From NCBI GenBank assembly GCA_028532985.1, contig JANCIK010000004.1:3844001-3908000 (forward strand): 64,000 nucleotides of DNA, in the 5' to 3' direction. Positions 45,712 to 57,206 of this stretch are shown here, piece by piece. The translations under genes and the position numbers were made by a program. Source of the stretch: Stropharia rugosoannulata. Its lineage: Eukaryota; Basidiomycota; Agaricomycetes; Agaricales; Strophariaceae. The stretch's first letter is position 1. The number at the start of each line of letters is the position of its first letter. The notes under the pieces were generated by a model. It did not search any database. It was not told the DNA's origin and saw nothing but the letters and a program-made list of their open reading frames with translations.

Positions 45712-48098
45712 ATGTTCAGACAGGCAAAAAATCTGGTATTCACGGGTGGGACTTTCATTGGGCACCAGGGTCACGGAAACGACGTGCTAGGTATGCAATC
45801 ATGAGAGCAGAATTGAGACCCATTTCATTCATTTACATTGGCAGAGCGACTGAAGGAAGCCGCAGCGCCAAATGCACTCTTCAACTCGAAGGAAAGATAC
45901 GATCCCCCACATTGTCATCCACATACACGTTCGGCGATTCTCGACCATCTAGATAGGCGCACCGGGGGTGAAATGCAAGCTCATCTTACCATTACTTGGC
46001 TGTATGGTCCTGCTGGGTCGGGAAAATCAGCCATTCTTCAGACATCGAGTGAACGATGGGCCAACTTGGGCTGTCTCCTCGCCACCTTTTTCTTCTGGAA
46101 GTCGGACAATACAAGGAACAGCTTGGACCGGTTCGTCTCCACCATCTGCTACCAAATTGTCCAGGTGCTACCCCGTGTCAAGCCCCTAATGGCTCGCGTC
46201 ATCCAATTAGATCCTTTGATACTCACCAAGGCACTACCAACTCAAATACAATCTTTGATTGTCGAGCCTCTGCAGCAGCTGTATTCCACCGGTTTTTTTG
46301 ACGGACACAGGCCGTACGTCATTGTCGTGGATGGACTTGACGAATGTTTAAAGTCTTCCGATCGTCGCGTAGTGCTACGCGGTATTGCATACATGACAAC
46401 AACATGCAAAGCGCCTATCACTTTCCTCATCTCAAGCCGCCCGGAGGTCGATATAAACCATGCTTTTAACGCACAACCGATGCAAGGACTCTGGCTCTCC
46501 TGTACCCTGAATCGTGATTATCAAACAGATAAAGATATTCGAAGGTTCCTCTCGGACTCCTTCAGGGACATAAAGTTGACCCACCCTTACAGCCATCACA
46601 TTCCGTCAGACTGGCCTGCAGGCCATGACATCAACTACCTAGTCTTCAAGGCCTCTGGGCAGTTTATCTTTGCGTCTGTTGTGATCAAATACGTCTCCGC
46701 GAGCAACACGCTTCCTCATCGCTCCTTAGAGGTTGTGTTAGGTCTGAGACCAGCGAGTTGGAACGACTTGCCATTTGCCGAGCTAGATGCAATTTATAAT
46801 CACCTCTTGGTGTCCCATTTCGATTATACGATGGCTCTGGCTGTGCTCAGATGTGTTTTATCAGGCACCAAAGACACTCCTGTGATCGCAACTCTTCTCA
46901 GCATCGGCACGGAGGATGTGGAACTGGCGATAGGTCCTCTTGCAGCCATTGTCACCATTCACCTTGGTTCCCGGGGAAATGAACTGAGACTAGAGCACAT
47001 GTCATTTACAGATTTCCTCTTTGACAAATCCCGCAGCGGACGTTTCTATATAGGCTCTCTTGAAGACTGTGAACTTCAAGCAGCCCGGCTTTGCATTTCA
47101 TGCTTAAACTCACCCCAGGCTCATTTCCGTGATGCGATATTCTGTGACTTTACGGATATGGTGCTTCGGAGACAATGTTTGACTGAGACCTGGCGCCAAC
47201 TTGCAAATGAACTACGCATGGATAAAGTCTGGCCTTTAGACGACGCCATGCACTTCTATATGTATGACAATTATATTAACTCAGAGGCATGTAATCAATA
47301 CTCACTATTTTACACCATTCCTGACATTTTTCTCAGCATATTCCTTTCAATCCCATTTTTGACTCCTGGGTTGAACAAATAATCTCTCAGCTACGAATGC
47401 AGTTTAAAAGATACCTGTCGAGCCTCAACCTAACAGCGGTACTAGTCATTGCCACAGCAACACCATATCAAAGCTTTGAATGGCGATTCTATATACCCAA
47501 CTTCACTGCATCACAACGACATTTTGACCAACGCGCATTCAGTGTAGTGGCCTCCCAACGAAACCTGCATCTATACCGTCCAAGCACACGAATGATGCGG
47601 AAGATTTTTAATTATCCTACTTCCAATCGCCTCTCGCTACTGAGAAGACATATCGATGTTGCAGTCATGTTCCTACTCTCGTCCTATGTTCGCTGGCACT
47701 TTTCTCTACGTATGCTGCATCTAAAATCTCCCGTAAATTGTTGTCAAAGCCAATACTACAATGGAAGTGCAAGCAAGATTAGGCCCAGGCAATGGCGCTC
47801 TCGTCGGGTTTACCGCCGCGCGGGGATCATGCTGTACAGATACAGAACCCCCCGTGATCATCAATATCACAGCAACATGAGTGAATTCTACAATCCCCTG
47901 CCGTATCTCCTTCGCCACTGCAGTACCAGTACAGCAATGATCTCTTTTGTGCGGTCGCATATTAGATACATCTGTGTGTCTCATCCCTCCGGTCGACACA
48001 TACTCAATGTTGTTCGACTCTACTTATCTTGCAAGAAGTACAGTCGTATGCCACACGATAAAGTTGAGCTAGACGGAGGAGAATCTTGTGATATATAG
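45712..48098 (+). CDS. NACHT/STAND NTPase with novel C-terminal region, 760 aa
   Basis: Three exons: 45712-45790, 45845-47286 and 47337-48098 (2283 nt, 761 codons). Residues ~8-25 are a Gly/Asn segment (NLVFTGGTFIGHQGHGND), as often found ahead of mushroom NACHT domains. Then comes the linker NALFNSKERYDPPHCHPHTR, Walker A GPAGSGKS (81-88), ATFFFWKSD, Walker B YVIVVDGLDEC (~184-194) and the sensor-like ITFLISSRPEVDI. A helical region to ~507 follows (LRPASWNDLPFAELDAIYNH, RLEHMSFTDFLFD). Exon 3 encodes a 253-aa basic, Tyr/Arg-rich region with no WD, ankyrin or TPR repeats that I can see. By family analogy it is a cytosolic NLR-like signalling switch. Intron 2 has a GC-AG border (GAG|GCATGT) where the paralog has GTATGC; unspliced reading would stop at 47382. 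Confidence 0.8.
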
Positions 48099-49289
48099 TG
48101 CCAGAATAACATGATCTGCATCAGCATTATCATGTCAAAGGATCCATAGGCAAGCCTACACCCACATTTGCCTAATATGCCTCATTCTAATCCCCGCTCT
48201 AACAATTTATTGTAGAGTACGATAGAAACCATAATTTACATTACTTTACATCCGCAGTAGCCAGTTTATTTTTTAATCCGTAATGCCCATTACCTCTTGT
48301 CTTGAGTCGGGCTGGACGGCTGCCGAAGGCAGTGTTGGCAAAGTCGTCGACAATTAGAATAAGTCGGGTCACGAGTTTGTCCGACTACAGCGAATTGATG
48401 GCGACTAAGTCACCGCCTTTATCTGGTTTTGGCAAGAAAGTCGGGGAGTCCGTCACATGAGATAATTCGCAGTGCTCTGCCGAGCGAGCTGCTATTGAGC
48501 CCAAATCGCGTCTATATCTTATCTTGACGTAAAAACACGGCGGGGGCAGCCATTACCATATGTACTTGCCCAATTTAGATAGCCATCAGGTCGATAGTCG
48601 AGGAAAGTCAGGAGCCCGACTATCACGACTATCACGAATAGGCAGTCGACTAATCCGAACCAGTCTCCGACCTTGCCATTGTTGCCAACACTGGGGCCCG
48701 AAGGAGCCTCGTAGGTCAGCCACCACTAATGTTTGCACCTGTTATAAGCCCATTGGTACCCTTCTACATTTTATGATATTCTGAAGACTCAATGAGAATT
48801 GTGAGGTAAAATGTTTGTTCCCGTCTCCTGTGTCTCCCGTCACGCTTCCGACGGTCCGTCGCCCATTCCGCACCGTCGCGTCTCATCACTCTGTCACCGG
48901 GAGTCCCAGCGGAGAGGGCGAGGGAAGTACCAGTGGGGAATGAGGTGGTGGTCCGGGTGGAGCAGCATCTATAGGATGGCACTAGCACAAGCTGGGACTA
49001 TACGCAGCACAGAGCGTATGTTGAGTATGACTGACTGGTCGGACAGGGGGACAAATCGGTTGTCCCCACAACAGGAAGCAGAGGAGTGCCTCATATGCGC
49101 GCTGATCACAGCAGAGGCTGCCATGCGCGTGGGCGAGTGGGAGAGCGTTGGTAATGGGATGACGCAAACGGCATGGGCGCTAGGATTGGGGTGTGTGCTA
49201 TGTATTGTATGTCCATTGCTGTGACATTTGCGTACGATGGTAGGGAGTGCACTGGCAGCCTGAGGGCCTTGGCCTGGCTCTTGTCTCCC
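48099..49289. other. intergenic, no gene recognised
   Basis: No supported gene. An open frame at 48811-49224 has no relatives in the window. Confidence 0.4.
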
Positions 49290-50494
49290 GCTCGCCGTTC
49301 AAACCCAGTGACTGGTTGGCTGGTGTTAGTGCGTAGCCATCGTATGAAATGATCTGTATAATGTTTTGTAAGTAATGGTGCTAACTTTAGAGTTCATTTG
49401 GCACATAAGCCGCTGCGCTACTCCGCAAGATGGCCCTGGTCAGTTGGTCATTCTATATTTAACACCCACCACGCTCTGTAGGTCTATTTACATACTAATG
49501 TTGCGTGTGTGAGCTGATTATAAACAAGGGGCATGGTTGTCTTGCTTCGAAGTCATTGTGTGGAAATACATATTTAGTTCTGCTGCATGAACATCGTTTA
49601 TGGAACCTTGAGACACTTTATATATATAAACGTTTTGAAGCAAGTGACATATTAGCCTCACGTAAGTCTTATACACTATCTAATAACATAAGATTTCTTT
49701 TTGATTACAATTATCAAAATATACCATCTGTAGCGGCACAGTGTCGATGATTGTATGATATTACCCACTGAATATTTCGTCCCATGAACCATTTTCGAAG
49801 GCTGGGAAGAAAAGAAGATGTAGGTCCCATGTCTGATCCAAGCACATCAGTTCGAAGCAATGCCGGTTCTCCGACTCTATTAAAAGATCTAGTGGAACAT
49901 TAATCATGAACCCATAGGCGTTCCATCCTCTAAACCACAGTGTACGTTTTTAAACACCCCACTCAGAAAATCCAGCCCGGGCCTGCAAATCATGTGCTAT
50001 GACTGCTGTTTATCAGGCCAGCCCTTGGAGCGTTGTGGATTTCTACAGGACGACGTTTCTAATTATAGAGTAGACGGTCATCATGGAAGAAACACCGTGA
50101 CGAATCCCCTTTACCTATGGCGCAAACAAACAAGAAGGAACGTTTATCCCACGTTCTCTAATACCTGAGGTAACCTGAGCGGCCATAGAACTGTGTCGGA
50201 CATATTTGGCAGTCCTGTAATAGCGCGTAATGCCATGTGTTGCAATTCGAAGGTCGGAAGCTAAGTGAAGACGTAAACGGCTTTCATTTATGAGCTGGAT
50301 CAAGGGTTAGTCCGCTCCATCATCAAATAAATCAGGAAAGACTACAGGTAGCTATATCAAGCTCACATCGTTACCCCTGCAAAGTACTTTCCTTTTATTG
50401 GCGTAGTCCGCTAAAGGGCACATGCTTCAAGAACACCAGGCTCTATGTCTATGTCTAGGTAGAGACGGGCAACAAAGTGTTCGCGAAAATGTTG

Positions 50495-50635
50495 CAACGC
50501 GAATAGCGCACACGAACAACGCGAATAGCGCACACGAATAGCGCACGCGAATAGCGCAATGCGAATAGCACGAATAGCGCAATGCGAATAGCGCGAATAG
50601 CGCAATGCCAATAGCGCAACGCGAACAGCGCTCCT
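50495..50635. repeat. minisatellite of GCGAATAGCGCA-type units
   Basis: About ten imperfect copies of GCGAATAGCGCA(AT/CAC) in tandem, ending ~135 bp before the ATG of the I66 copy at 50772. Arm 1 has no such array at the matching place (around 10080). Confidence 0.85.
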
Positions 50636-50771
50636 TACATAATAATTGTTTACACAACGGATATAAAACGCAGCTCGCGCAAACTTGTGTCCCCAGAGCA
50701 CTCAGCAGTACTTTGCAACATATATTCCAACGATAACCACTACTCCGCCCGCCTTTTCTACCTCAGCTAAC

Positions 50772-51284
50772 ATGTCATCGCCTCAGTTCGCAGAGGGCCA
50801 GTACATCATCAACTTCGGTGTTGACAACGTCCTCCGATCTGTCCTTGGGATTGCGCACGATGTTGTCACGGCGGTTCCTCCAATCATTCCTACTCCAATC
50901 GTACGTTTTCGCAAATTACATTTCGTTCAATTAATGTGCTGACCCTCGCATTTAATCCGCACCACCAGTGGGATATTAGACGCAATGAACATAATTATTT
51001 CATCCTTTCTGTTGGTGGCAAGAATGCAGGTCCTGCAAGAGGGGGCAGTACAATCCCCCTTTCCGACCATATGGGGCCATGGGCAATAACCAAGCCATTT
51101 GATCGCCACGCCGGACCTAATGATTGGATGTAAGTTACAGTCTGAAATATTTGCAGAGCTATGAACTAAAAATTCATATTGCAGTATCTTAAGTATTAAC
51201 CAAGTTCAGCCCTTTCCACCCCCGGAAGCTGGTTGGAAGCTCGCTGATGGCAAGATAACCGGTCCAGTAGGTGCCTTCCTGTAG
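50772..51284 (+). CDS. I66/cnispin-like beta-trefoil inhibitor without signal peptide, 129 aa
   Basis: Exons 50772-50900, 50969-51129 and 51185-51284 (390 nt, exact frame). It reads MSSPQFAEGQYIINFGVDNV, QWDIRR, FILSVGGKNAGPARGG, GPWAITKPF, AGPNDWI, GWKLADGKITGPVGAFL. Exons 2 and 3 have the same lengths as in the 9.1-kb paralog (161 and 100 nt). The signal peptide and linker of that paralog are absent from the DNA; translation now starts at an ATG created where arm 1 reads ACACGACATCG (here ACATGTCATCG). The predicted product is cytosolic, as is usual for mushroom I66/mycocypin-like inhibitors. A minisatellite sits in its promoter. Confidence 0.65.
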
Positions 51285-52009
51285 CTGAAAGTTACTTGTC
51301 TAATATCTCACACAGCTTACTATTGAAAACGCGGCAACCATCTTTACTTTCCTCAGAGTCGGCAACTAGTGGCTTCCATTTTTTTTTCCATCATGAACCG
51401 ACCGCACTCAGGTGTCCCCAAGTTCGATCTGAATTTGTTTAAGGATGCTGCCTGTTCTCCTTCTTCGTACCATGTTCTTTAAATACAAACAACAGAAATA
51501 AATTGGGGTGTAGTCTCCTGTAAACAAAAAAACTTAAATTTACCCCGTGTCCTCAACCTTCGCTAGAAGACCACCCTGCGGCACGATTATGCATGGGTCT
51601 TTACGCGCTCTTATCAGGGCGCACACATGGCCTCCCTCGCTACAGCCTAGGATGTCGCAATCGTGCATCTAGTACTGTCCCCCATCTCTACGAATCTACC
51701 CGCCTTCCCAGATCCGTCCTCCCATTTTTACGCCCCGCCGCTTTGTAGTCCTGAGGTTTTCCTTTTTTAGAAGATGCCATACGTAGTGCGCACCACGTCC
51801 GCCCTCCAACTCTACTTCGCGTGGTTCTGCATTTACTGTGACCATCCGTCCATTCAGCATGTGGGTATGTAGACTCTTCCCGCCCCACGCTCTGTCTGTC
51901 ATCTGCCCTGTTAACCCACCACGTTCTGCCACCTTCCCTTTGGTCAATCTGTGCCGCTCATAGCTGATCCTATGGGCGCTTAAGGCTTCTTCAAGGCAGT
52001 GCAATATGC

Positions 52010-52365
52010 AACAAATCTCTTTCACTTAACTCTATCAAAAATTTTATCCTGCGTCGCACATCCCCTCGAACGTACTATAAAAAGCATGCGCGGACTCCTC
52101 AACATTTCTGTGTCTTTTCAGTACCACAACCACCATATTTGGAACGGCCCCGCTATGAGTCAGACCAATGTTCTCTCATTTCCAACCATTACCTACCTCT
52201 ACAGCGGTCCGTCCACCCATATGGAGGCAACACAGCTGCGCGGAGAAGCTCTCCGATACTTATGGCTTCCGAAGCCCAAATTTCACGGCTGGAACTTTTA
52301 CCGTTGGCATGGGATGTCGATGAATGGACGGGATGGATATCACCGGTATCCTCTGCTGCAGGTCC
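52010..52365 (+). pseudogene. truncated copy of the 6.1-kb hypothetical gene
   Basis: Open plus-strand stretch reading TLSKILSCVAHPLERTIKSM, SVSFQYHNHHIWNG and KPKFHGWNFYRW, as at 6135-6614 (minus). Its 5' part is replaced by arm-2 sequence at ~52010, so a normal start is lost. Confidence 0.4.
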
Positions 52366-54522
52366 CTCTTCTATTAACCCGTCGCGCCGTCCCGTCCCGT
52401 ACTGCCTCGCGCGTCGCCCCGCCGAGTCATTGTGCCCCCCACCCCATAGACGTACATCGCACATCGGCGTCCCCGAGTCTTCACGAGTCCCTGCTCCCCT
52501 TGCACTAGTGTGGTCTTTCACCTGTACCACGGTGTGCTTCAACCTGGGAGAGACTAGGTAGGCCTCTGCGCATAAGCGAAATGAAGTAGGGAGGAGGGCA
52601 AGAGCCAGGAGGACGAGTGACTGCATCTGATTTGCTTGATGCGAAAAGACGCGAGCCGGGGAGGCGCGCATCCGAGTATGCCTGATGTATGCACATTGGC
52701 GTGCAGGCTATAGAAGGTATGGGGACTATAACTTACCACGCGAGCGACAACCGAAGCGGCTCATGCTTTCTCCTCTCTCTAGACATGTCCCGGTACTTCC
52801 AAGTTCTCATTGTGCCCCATTTCTCCTTGTGCCTCAGATCTCCTGATCCGCGTCGGGTCCTCAACGAACCTTGTATACATGTATGAATATATGTATTCAT
52901 CAAATCAAAGTCAGGCAAGGCGCAGTGCGCGTCCTCGTCCTCTCCCGCCTTCACCCTTGTTTATGACCAGACCAGACCCGGCGCACCCATTGTCAAACCA
53001 TGCAGATGCATTAGCTTCCCCCTTTGTATTCTCTGTGTGTTCGGCCCGTCGCCGCTGTCGTCCTCAGTCCCGCTACCCGGATGCGCGCTCAGTCTTCTTA
53101 CCACCCGTGCGCAGTTTTCTCAATACCCGCGTGCATGTCCTGCCTCCACGCTGATGTCGGTTCCCACACAACGCATACATATATACAAGCGCACTCCCCC
53201 GCCTGTTTGTCTGGCTTGCTGGTCAGTTGGTTATTGTATTGTACGGCGTGGGCAATGGGCATACATACGTTCCCTCATCCCCGACACCCCTTCCACTCGC
53301 TTACTATAGGTACACCCTCCGCTCACTTACTATACACCCTTCGCTCTCTTACTACCACATAACCGGAGCGCAGCTGACCATGCCGACCGGGCGGCCTGGC
53401 ATAGCCATCAGCGTGTGCGCGGCAGGTTCAAAGTAGTTTGCTCCCTTGCCCCGTATCTTCACGCTCACAGCCCCCGCCAAGCCACCGCCCCCGCCCCCGC
53501 CCCCGCCCCCGCCCAATGCCAATCTTGTTCTCGCGCGCGTTATGCCCGCCCCGAACGCCCCCAGCAATCATTTAGCGTCTACAGACACCACTCGAGAGCT
53601 CAGCGGTAATGGACACTCTATCTAACCCCCAGTTATGGTTATGCAGCTGTGCCGCTTGTGATCTCGGGGGCGCTGCGTCTGTATCTCGGTGACTACTGCT
53701 CAGCACGGCTGCGTAGGGGAGCGTAGGGAGAACAAGGCCCGAGCATTGTTGACGGTGTGTCTATATGGGATGCCTCTAGGGGTGTTCCGGTGAAGCAGTG
53801 GGATGGAGAGAGCAGAGCAAAAGTCCCGATTGATACGGGAGACCTTGGGATTGTACGCAAGGCGTGGGTTAAAACGAACCTGTTTTTGGACGCATGTAGA
53901 GAGAGGGGCAGTGCGAGCGCGAGCGCTGATTGAAAGCACGGGGTCAACTCTGGGTAAGTTACTGTTCTACGTGGTATATATGTACGCTCACGGAGGGAAG
54001 ATGGTTGTATCAGGTGCATGGCCTGTTGACTGTGCCTGTGCTGGGATATATAGTCCTGACGCGCGTTGGTATCTACAGGAGAGAAGCAGGCGGAAAGACG
54101 TGGTCATGAAAATCTCATGTTCGGGTATGAAGTACATATGTGTCTATAAATAGAATGTAAGCTGGTCCCCAGCTGGTATGTTCGGCTGCTATTTGCGGCT
54201 GGTTATAAAATTATGTGAAACATATGTTTATCGCATAACACAATAGATCCTGATAATCAGCCATGATAGAAGCTCAGTGTATATACTACTTTATATATCA
54301 AGGGCTGTTATTGTATTCCGACTATCTCCAAGCATTCTGTGAATATTCTAACTCTCAACAATCAAATGGTTTTCACGGGAAAAAAAGATGCGTGTATCTA
54401 ATATGGTACAGGATCCCCATTCCACTATCAATGTTCTTTCGAAGTTGATTAGATTACGACATGCGTTTCCGCCATAAATACAGTACCTGATGGTTGTAAT
54501 ACTGTTCTATTCAACGAGAACG
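52366..54522. other. repeat-containing intergenic stretch
   Basis: Contains the second copy of the 44.8-kb repeat (53260-53437 and 53816-54090) with an intervening ~380-base insertion that carries a hexanucleotide run. 52366-53260 and 54091-54522 hold nothing that I can identify. Confidence 0.45.
53486..53514. repeat. CCCCCG hexanucleotide microsatellite
   Basis: About four and a half tandem CCCCCG units, inside the insertion that splits the 53.3-kb repeat. Confidence 0.85.
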
Positions 54523-55745
54523 ATGTCATTCTTACCTTCGCCTCCACCAGTGACTACCCAGAGGACGTTTCTAAGCGCTGCTCTAAACTCCACTCTCCTG
54601 TTCAACTTTGTTGCGGGTAAGTAATTAAAGTATCGATCAGAAGGATCCTCTGTAAAAATTGACAACATTGTTAGGAATGTATTCCGTGATATTTCCCCTT
54701 ACAATATATCTATATAGTGAGCTTCGTCTATTCGTTATACTATGCACAGTAATAAAAAATGCCGCATTAGTGACTAAAAAGAAAGAAAAGAGCCGATTCA
54801 TTATCGGAGTACTTGCAGCTCTGTATTTTATAAACATGGCGGGACTCGGGGTGCAATGGAAGATAACAAACGACATCTTCATTTCGAATGGTAAATCGAC
54901 ACTTTCCTCGTTCCTTGTTGTTGCGAATGGAGACAGTACTGGTCTTGTCTTTGCATTCGATCTGATGACTGTTATCTCGTATATTCTGGCCGATGTGTTA
55001 TTTGTAAGTTCCTCTTCTAAACCTTTCTAACAAATCTTTACCTTTGCAATGCTGATCTCTTCCTTCAGATCTGGAGATGCTACCACATGGCAGCTATGTC
55101 ATGGCGTGCAGTATACATTCCGTTAACCTTGTTCACCTTCGAAATTGGTAACATAATCCATCAATATCGTGTTGCGTTTTATTGCTAATCTTCGATATAG
55201 CCACTGCTGTTGCCGCTATAACAATAACAGCAATATTTAACTTCCGTTCGGGGTCATTTACACAGACTCTCTCAGTTGTCCAGGACGCTCTGAATGCTAC
55301 TTATACTGGATTTATATCATTGACAAACCTATCAGTAACATTTTTCATCTACCGAAGGATTACAGCATCGATACAAGATGGGAACGAACGCACGCACCAG
55401 TATAGGAGAATTATCCGCATAGTCCTCGAATCGGGGCTAATCTACTCGATTTCCGCCATTATAAATACAATCTGTTCAATTTTTGAAGCCCTTCCGTCAG
55501 GCATCAATCTCACATTTGTCGGTGTATTTTCCAGCTACATGGGTGCCGTTGCCTTCGTTATAACCGTATGTCTATTGTTTTATTTAGAAGGATTACACAT
55601 ATAAACGTCTTTTTAGGGGATAGCACCAACACTGTTAGTCGCCCAGATCAGTTTGTTGGATTCTCGGGAAACCTCCGAAGACATAAAATCTTTACCTATT
55701 TCAGACCTTCAATTTGATTTTCAAGAAACCAACCACAGCGTATGA
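54523..55745 (+). CDS. 7TM xWRCYH-family membrane protein, 313 aa
   Basis: Exons 54523-54616, 54675-54716, 54771-55003, 55069-55147, 55201-55565 and 55617-55745 (942 nt, exact frame), with good GT-AG borders (GTAAGT, GTGAGC, GTAAGT, GTAACA, GTATGT). N-terminus MSFLPSPPPVTTQRTFLSAA, TM1 LNSTLLFNFVAGMYSVIFPL, basic KKKEKSR, TM2 FIIGVLAALYFINMAGLGV, TM3 ending ILADVLFIWRCYHMAAMS, TM4 IPLTLFTFEIGTAVAAITI, TM5 LTNLSVTFFIYRRI, TM6 IIRIVLESGLIYSISAII, TM7 YMGAVAFVITGIAPTLLVAQ, short tail ETNHSV. It is the only intact member of the subtype represented by the broken copies at 1.9, 24.3, 29.1 and 42.8 kb. It lies alone between non-coding stretches. Substrate or ligand unknown. Confidence 0.8.
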
Positions 55746-56561
55746 CAACCTTTATACGCTTTAGGTGATGTGAAGAAGATTGAGATAGTCAAATTTTAGC
55801 ACGAGGGCTGCTTATTTATGTAGTTGTATCATGCTAGCGCCTTTTTCTCGCGTTATATACTAGTTAGAGAGGACAGCATACAGCAGAGCAGTGAGCTAGC
55901 ATGAATGGACTACAGCCCTGAAGATAGCTGGGGCTTCTACAAAAAAGTTGCTCTATACTACCCCACCTACCGTCTGTTTGGTGTGTATTATCCTGTCCAA
56001 TGCAGTGTCCGTCCCAGGCTTTACCGCCCTTCCATCTTCCTCCCGCCCTCAGAGAGAAAAACGTTCTACCGAACTCCCTGTACAAGTGCACGCGTGGACG
56101 AATGACTGCGCTCAGTACCAGTACCACCTCTCGCCCAGGAATGAGCTGATGTGCAACGCGCAGCAAGATTTACTGCGTTTAGGATTTCTTTGGCCGTCCG
56201 AACTGATGCACTTGCTTGCGCCTGTCACAACTCCCGAGTCTCTGCCGCCCCAAGCTCTCTCGCTCGCCATGCGCGCCTCGCACATCCCGCCTCACTTCGC
56301 CGCGCGACTAACGCTTCCCATGGAGGGACGACCGAGCGCTGGTGTTGCGTGCGTGTAAGCATGTACTATGAGTGCATGTGCAAGCTGACTGGCCGGCCGG
56401 CCCGCGAGACGGATGGGGGAGGGAGCGTGGCGCATACCTCGAGCATCAAACATCTCCCAGTACTCTCTTAAGTGTATCCTGGTTGCTTTTAAGATATGTC
56501 AGTGATATGAGAGTTGCGAAATAAGCAAAGATCAATAGGTAATGTAGAGGTATATTATATT
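55746..56561. other. intergenic, no gene recognised
   Basis: Open frames at 55905-56471 overlap in two registers and show no family features. Part of 56230-56330 resembles the CT-rich segment of the 14.44/21.25-kb repeat. Confidence 0.4.
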
Positions 56562-56636
56562 GGGGACACCGTGGTTTGATAGTAGGCCCTTTAGCCCTTC
56601 AGTCGACTGCTCTCGAGCCCAGCGAGCCTTGTCCCC
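56562..56636 (-). pseudogene. tRNA-Phe pseudogene
   Basis: Minus strand begins GGGGACA and ends TGTCCCC like the 32.5-kb tRNA and keeps CTGAAG in the anticodon region. The D-arm has extra bases and the T-arm (CCTAC...CCACGG) no longer pairs. Flanking ATAGGTTAA is shared with the true tRNA locus, so it arose by local DNA duplication. Confidence 0.75.
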
Positions 56637-57206
56637 TGTATTCACCTCCAAATCGACAGTCCTCCTGTGGAAATATAGGTTAACCCAGCGGAACGCCAAG
56701 CAACAAGCTTTCCGCGGACGTGAAGACTAGAGGAGCACCTAACACGGGTGACCACGCCGATTTTACTTACATGACTCCAACCGTGTGTGGACACATACCG
56801 GCTCACGGCTCCAGTAACTCCCGTTACCTGAAAAAACTCCTCCCAGATATACTGAGTCTACGTCCTGCACCGGGCCTACCATCCGCGTCGAGCCCGTTGC
56901 ACTTGCGTTCCCCCATGTCCCGTCCCGCACCTCCCACATTGTCCCGGCCCTCATTCAATACCTTCCTCGCCTCGAACACATTCTATTAGTGGCTACTAAT
57001 GTCTGGATATTTAAGTTCTACATACGGAAGTGCATACCTACAAACGGTTACATCCTAGCTAGTTTCACTTGTTTTTAATGAAAGAACATTATACAAAGAA
57101 GCACAGGCAGTATACTTTAACAAAATCAGGTCGAACTTGAGGACACAGTGCATTTCATTGCTAATTGCCAACTCTGACGAAAGTAAAAACGGTTGCGTGA
57201 ATATCG

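Larger units (their letters stand above)
49290..52365. repeat. arm 2 of inverted segmental duplication (I66 locus)
   Basis: Reverse-orientation copy of 6170-11625 (see arm 1). At ~52005 it jumps directly from the block equivalent to 7440 into the block equivalent to 6515, lacking the ~900 bases present in arm 1. A minisatellite has appeared in the promoter of its I66 gene. Confidence 0.8.

Noticed and set aside
53486..53514. Hexanucleotide C/G run considered as a telomere-like or replication signal
   Set aside because: It is a plain CCCCCG microsatellite, not the TTAGGG-type repeat expected for fungi, and is internal to a repeat.
44878..54019. Minus-strand frames sharing MHLIQP and LVLTHALRTIPRS at 45 and 54 kb
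   Set aside because: They lie within a dispersed repeat; the second copy is split by an insertion and the frames end differently.
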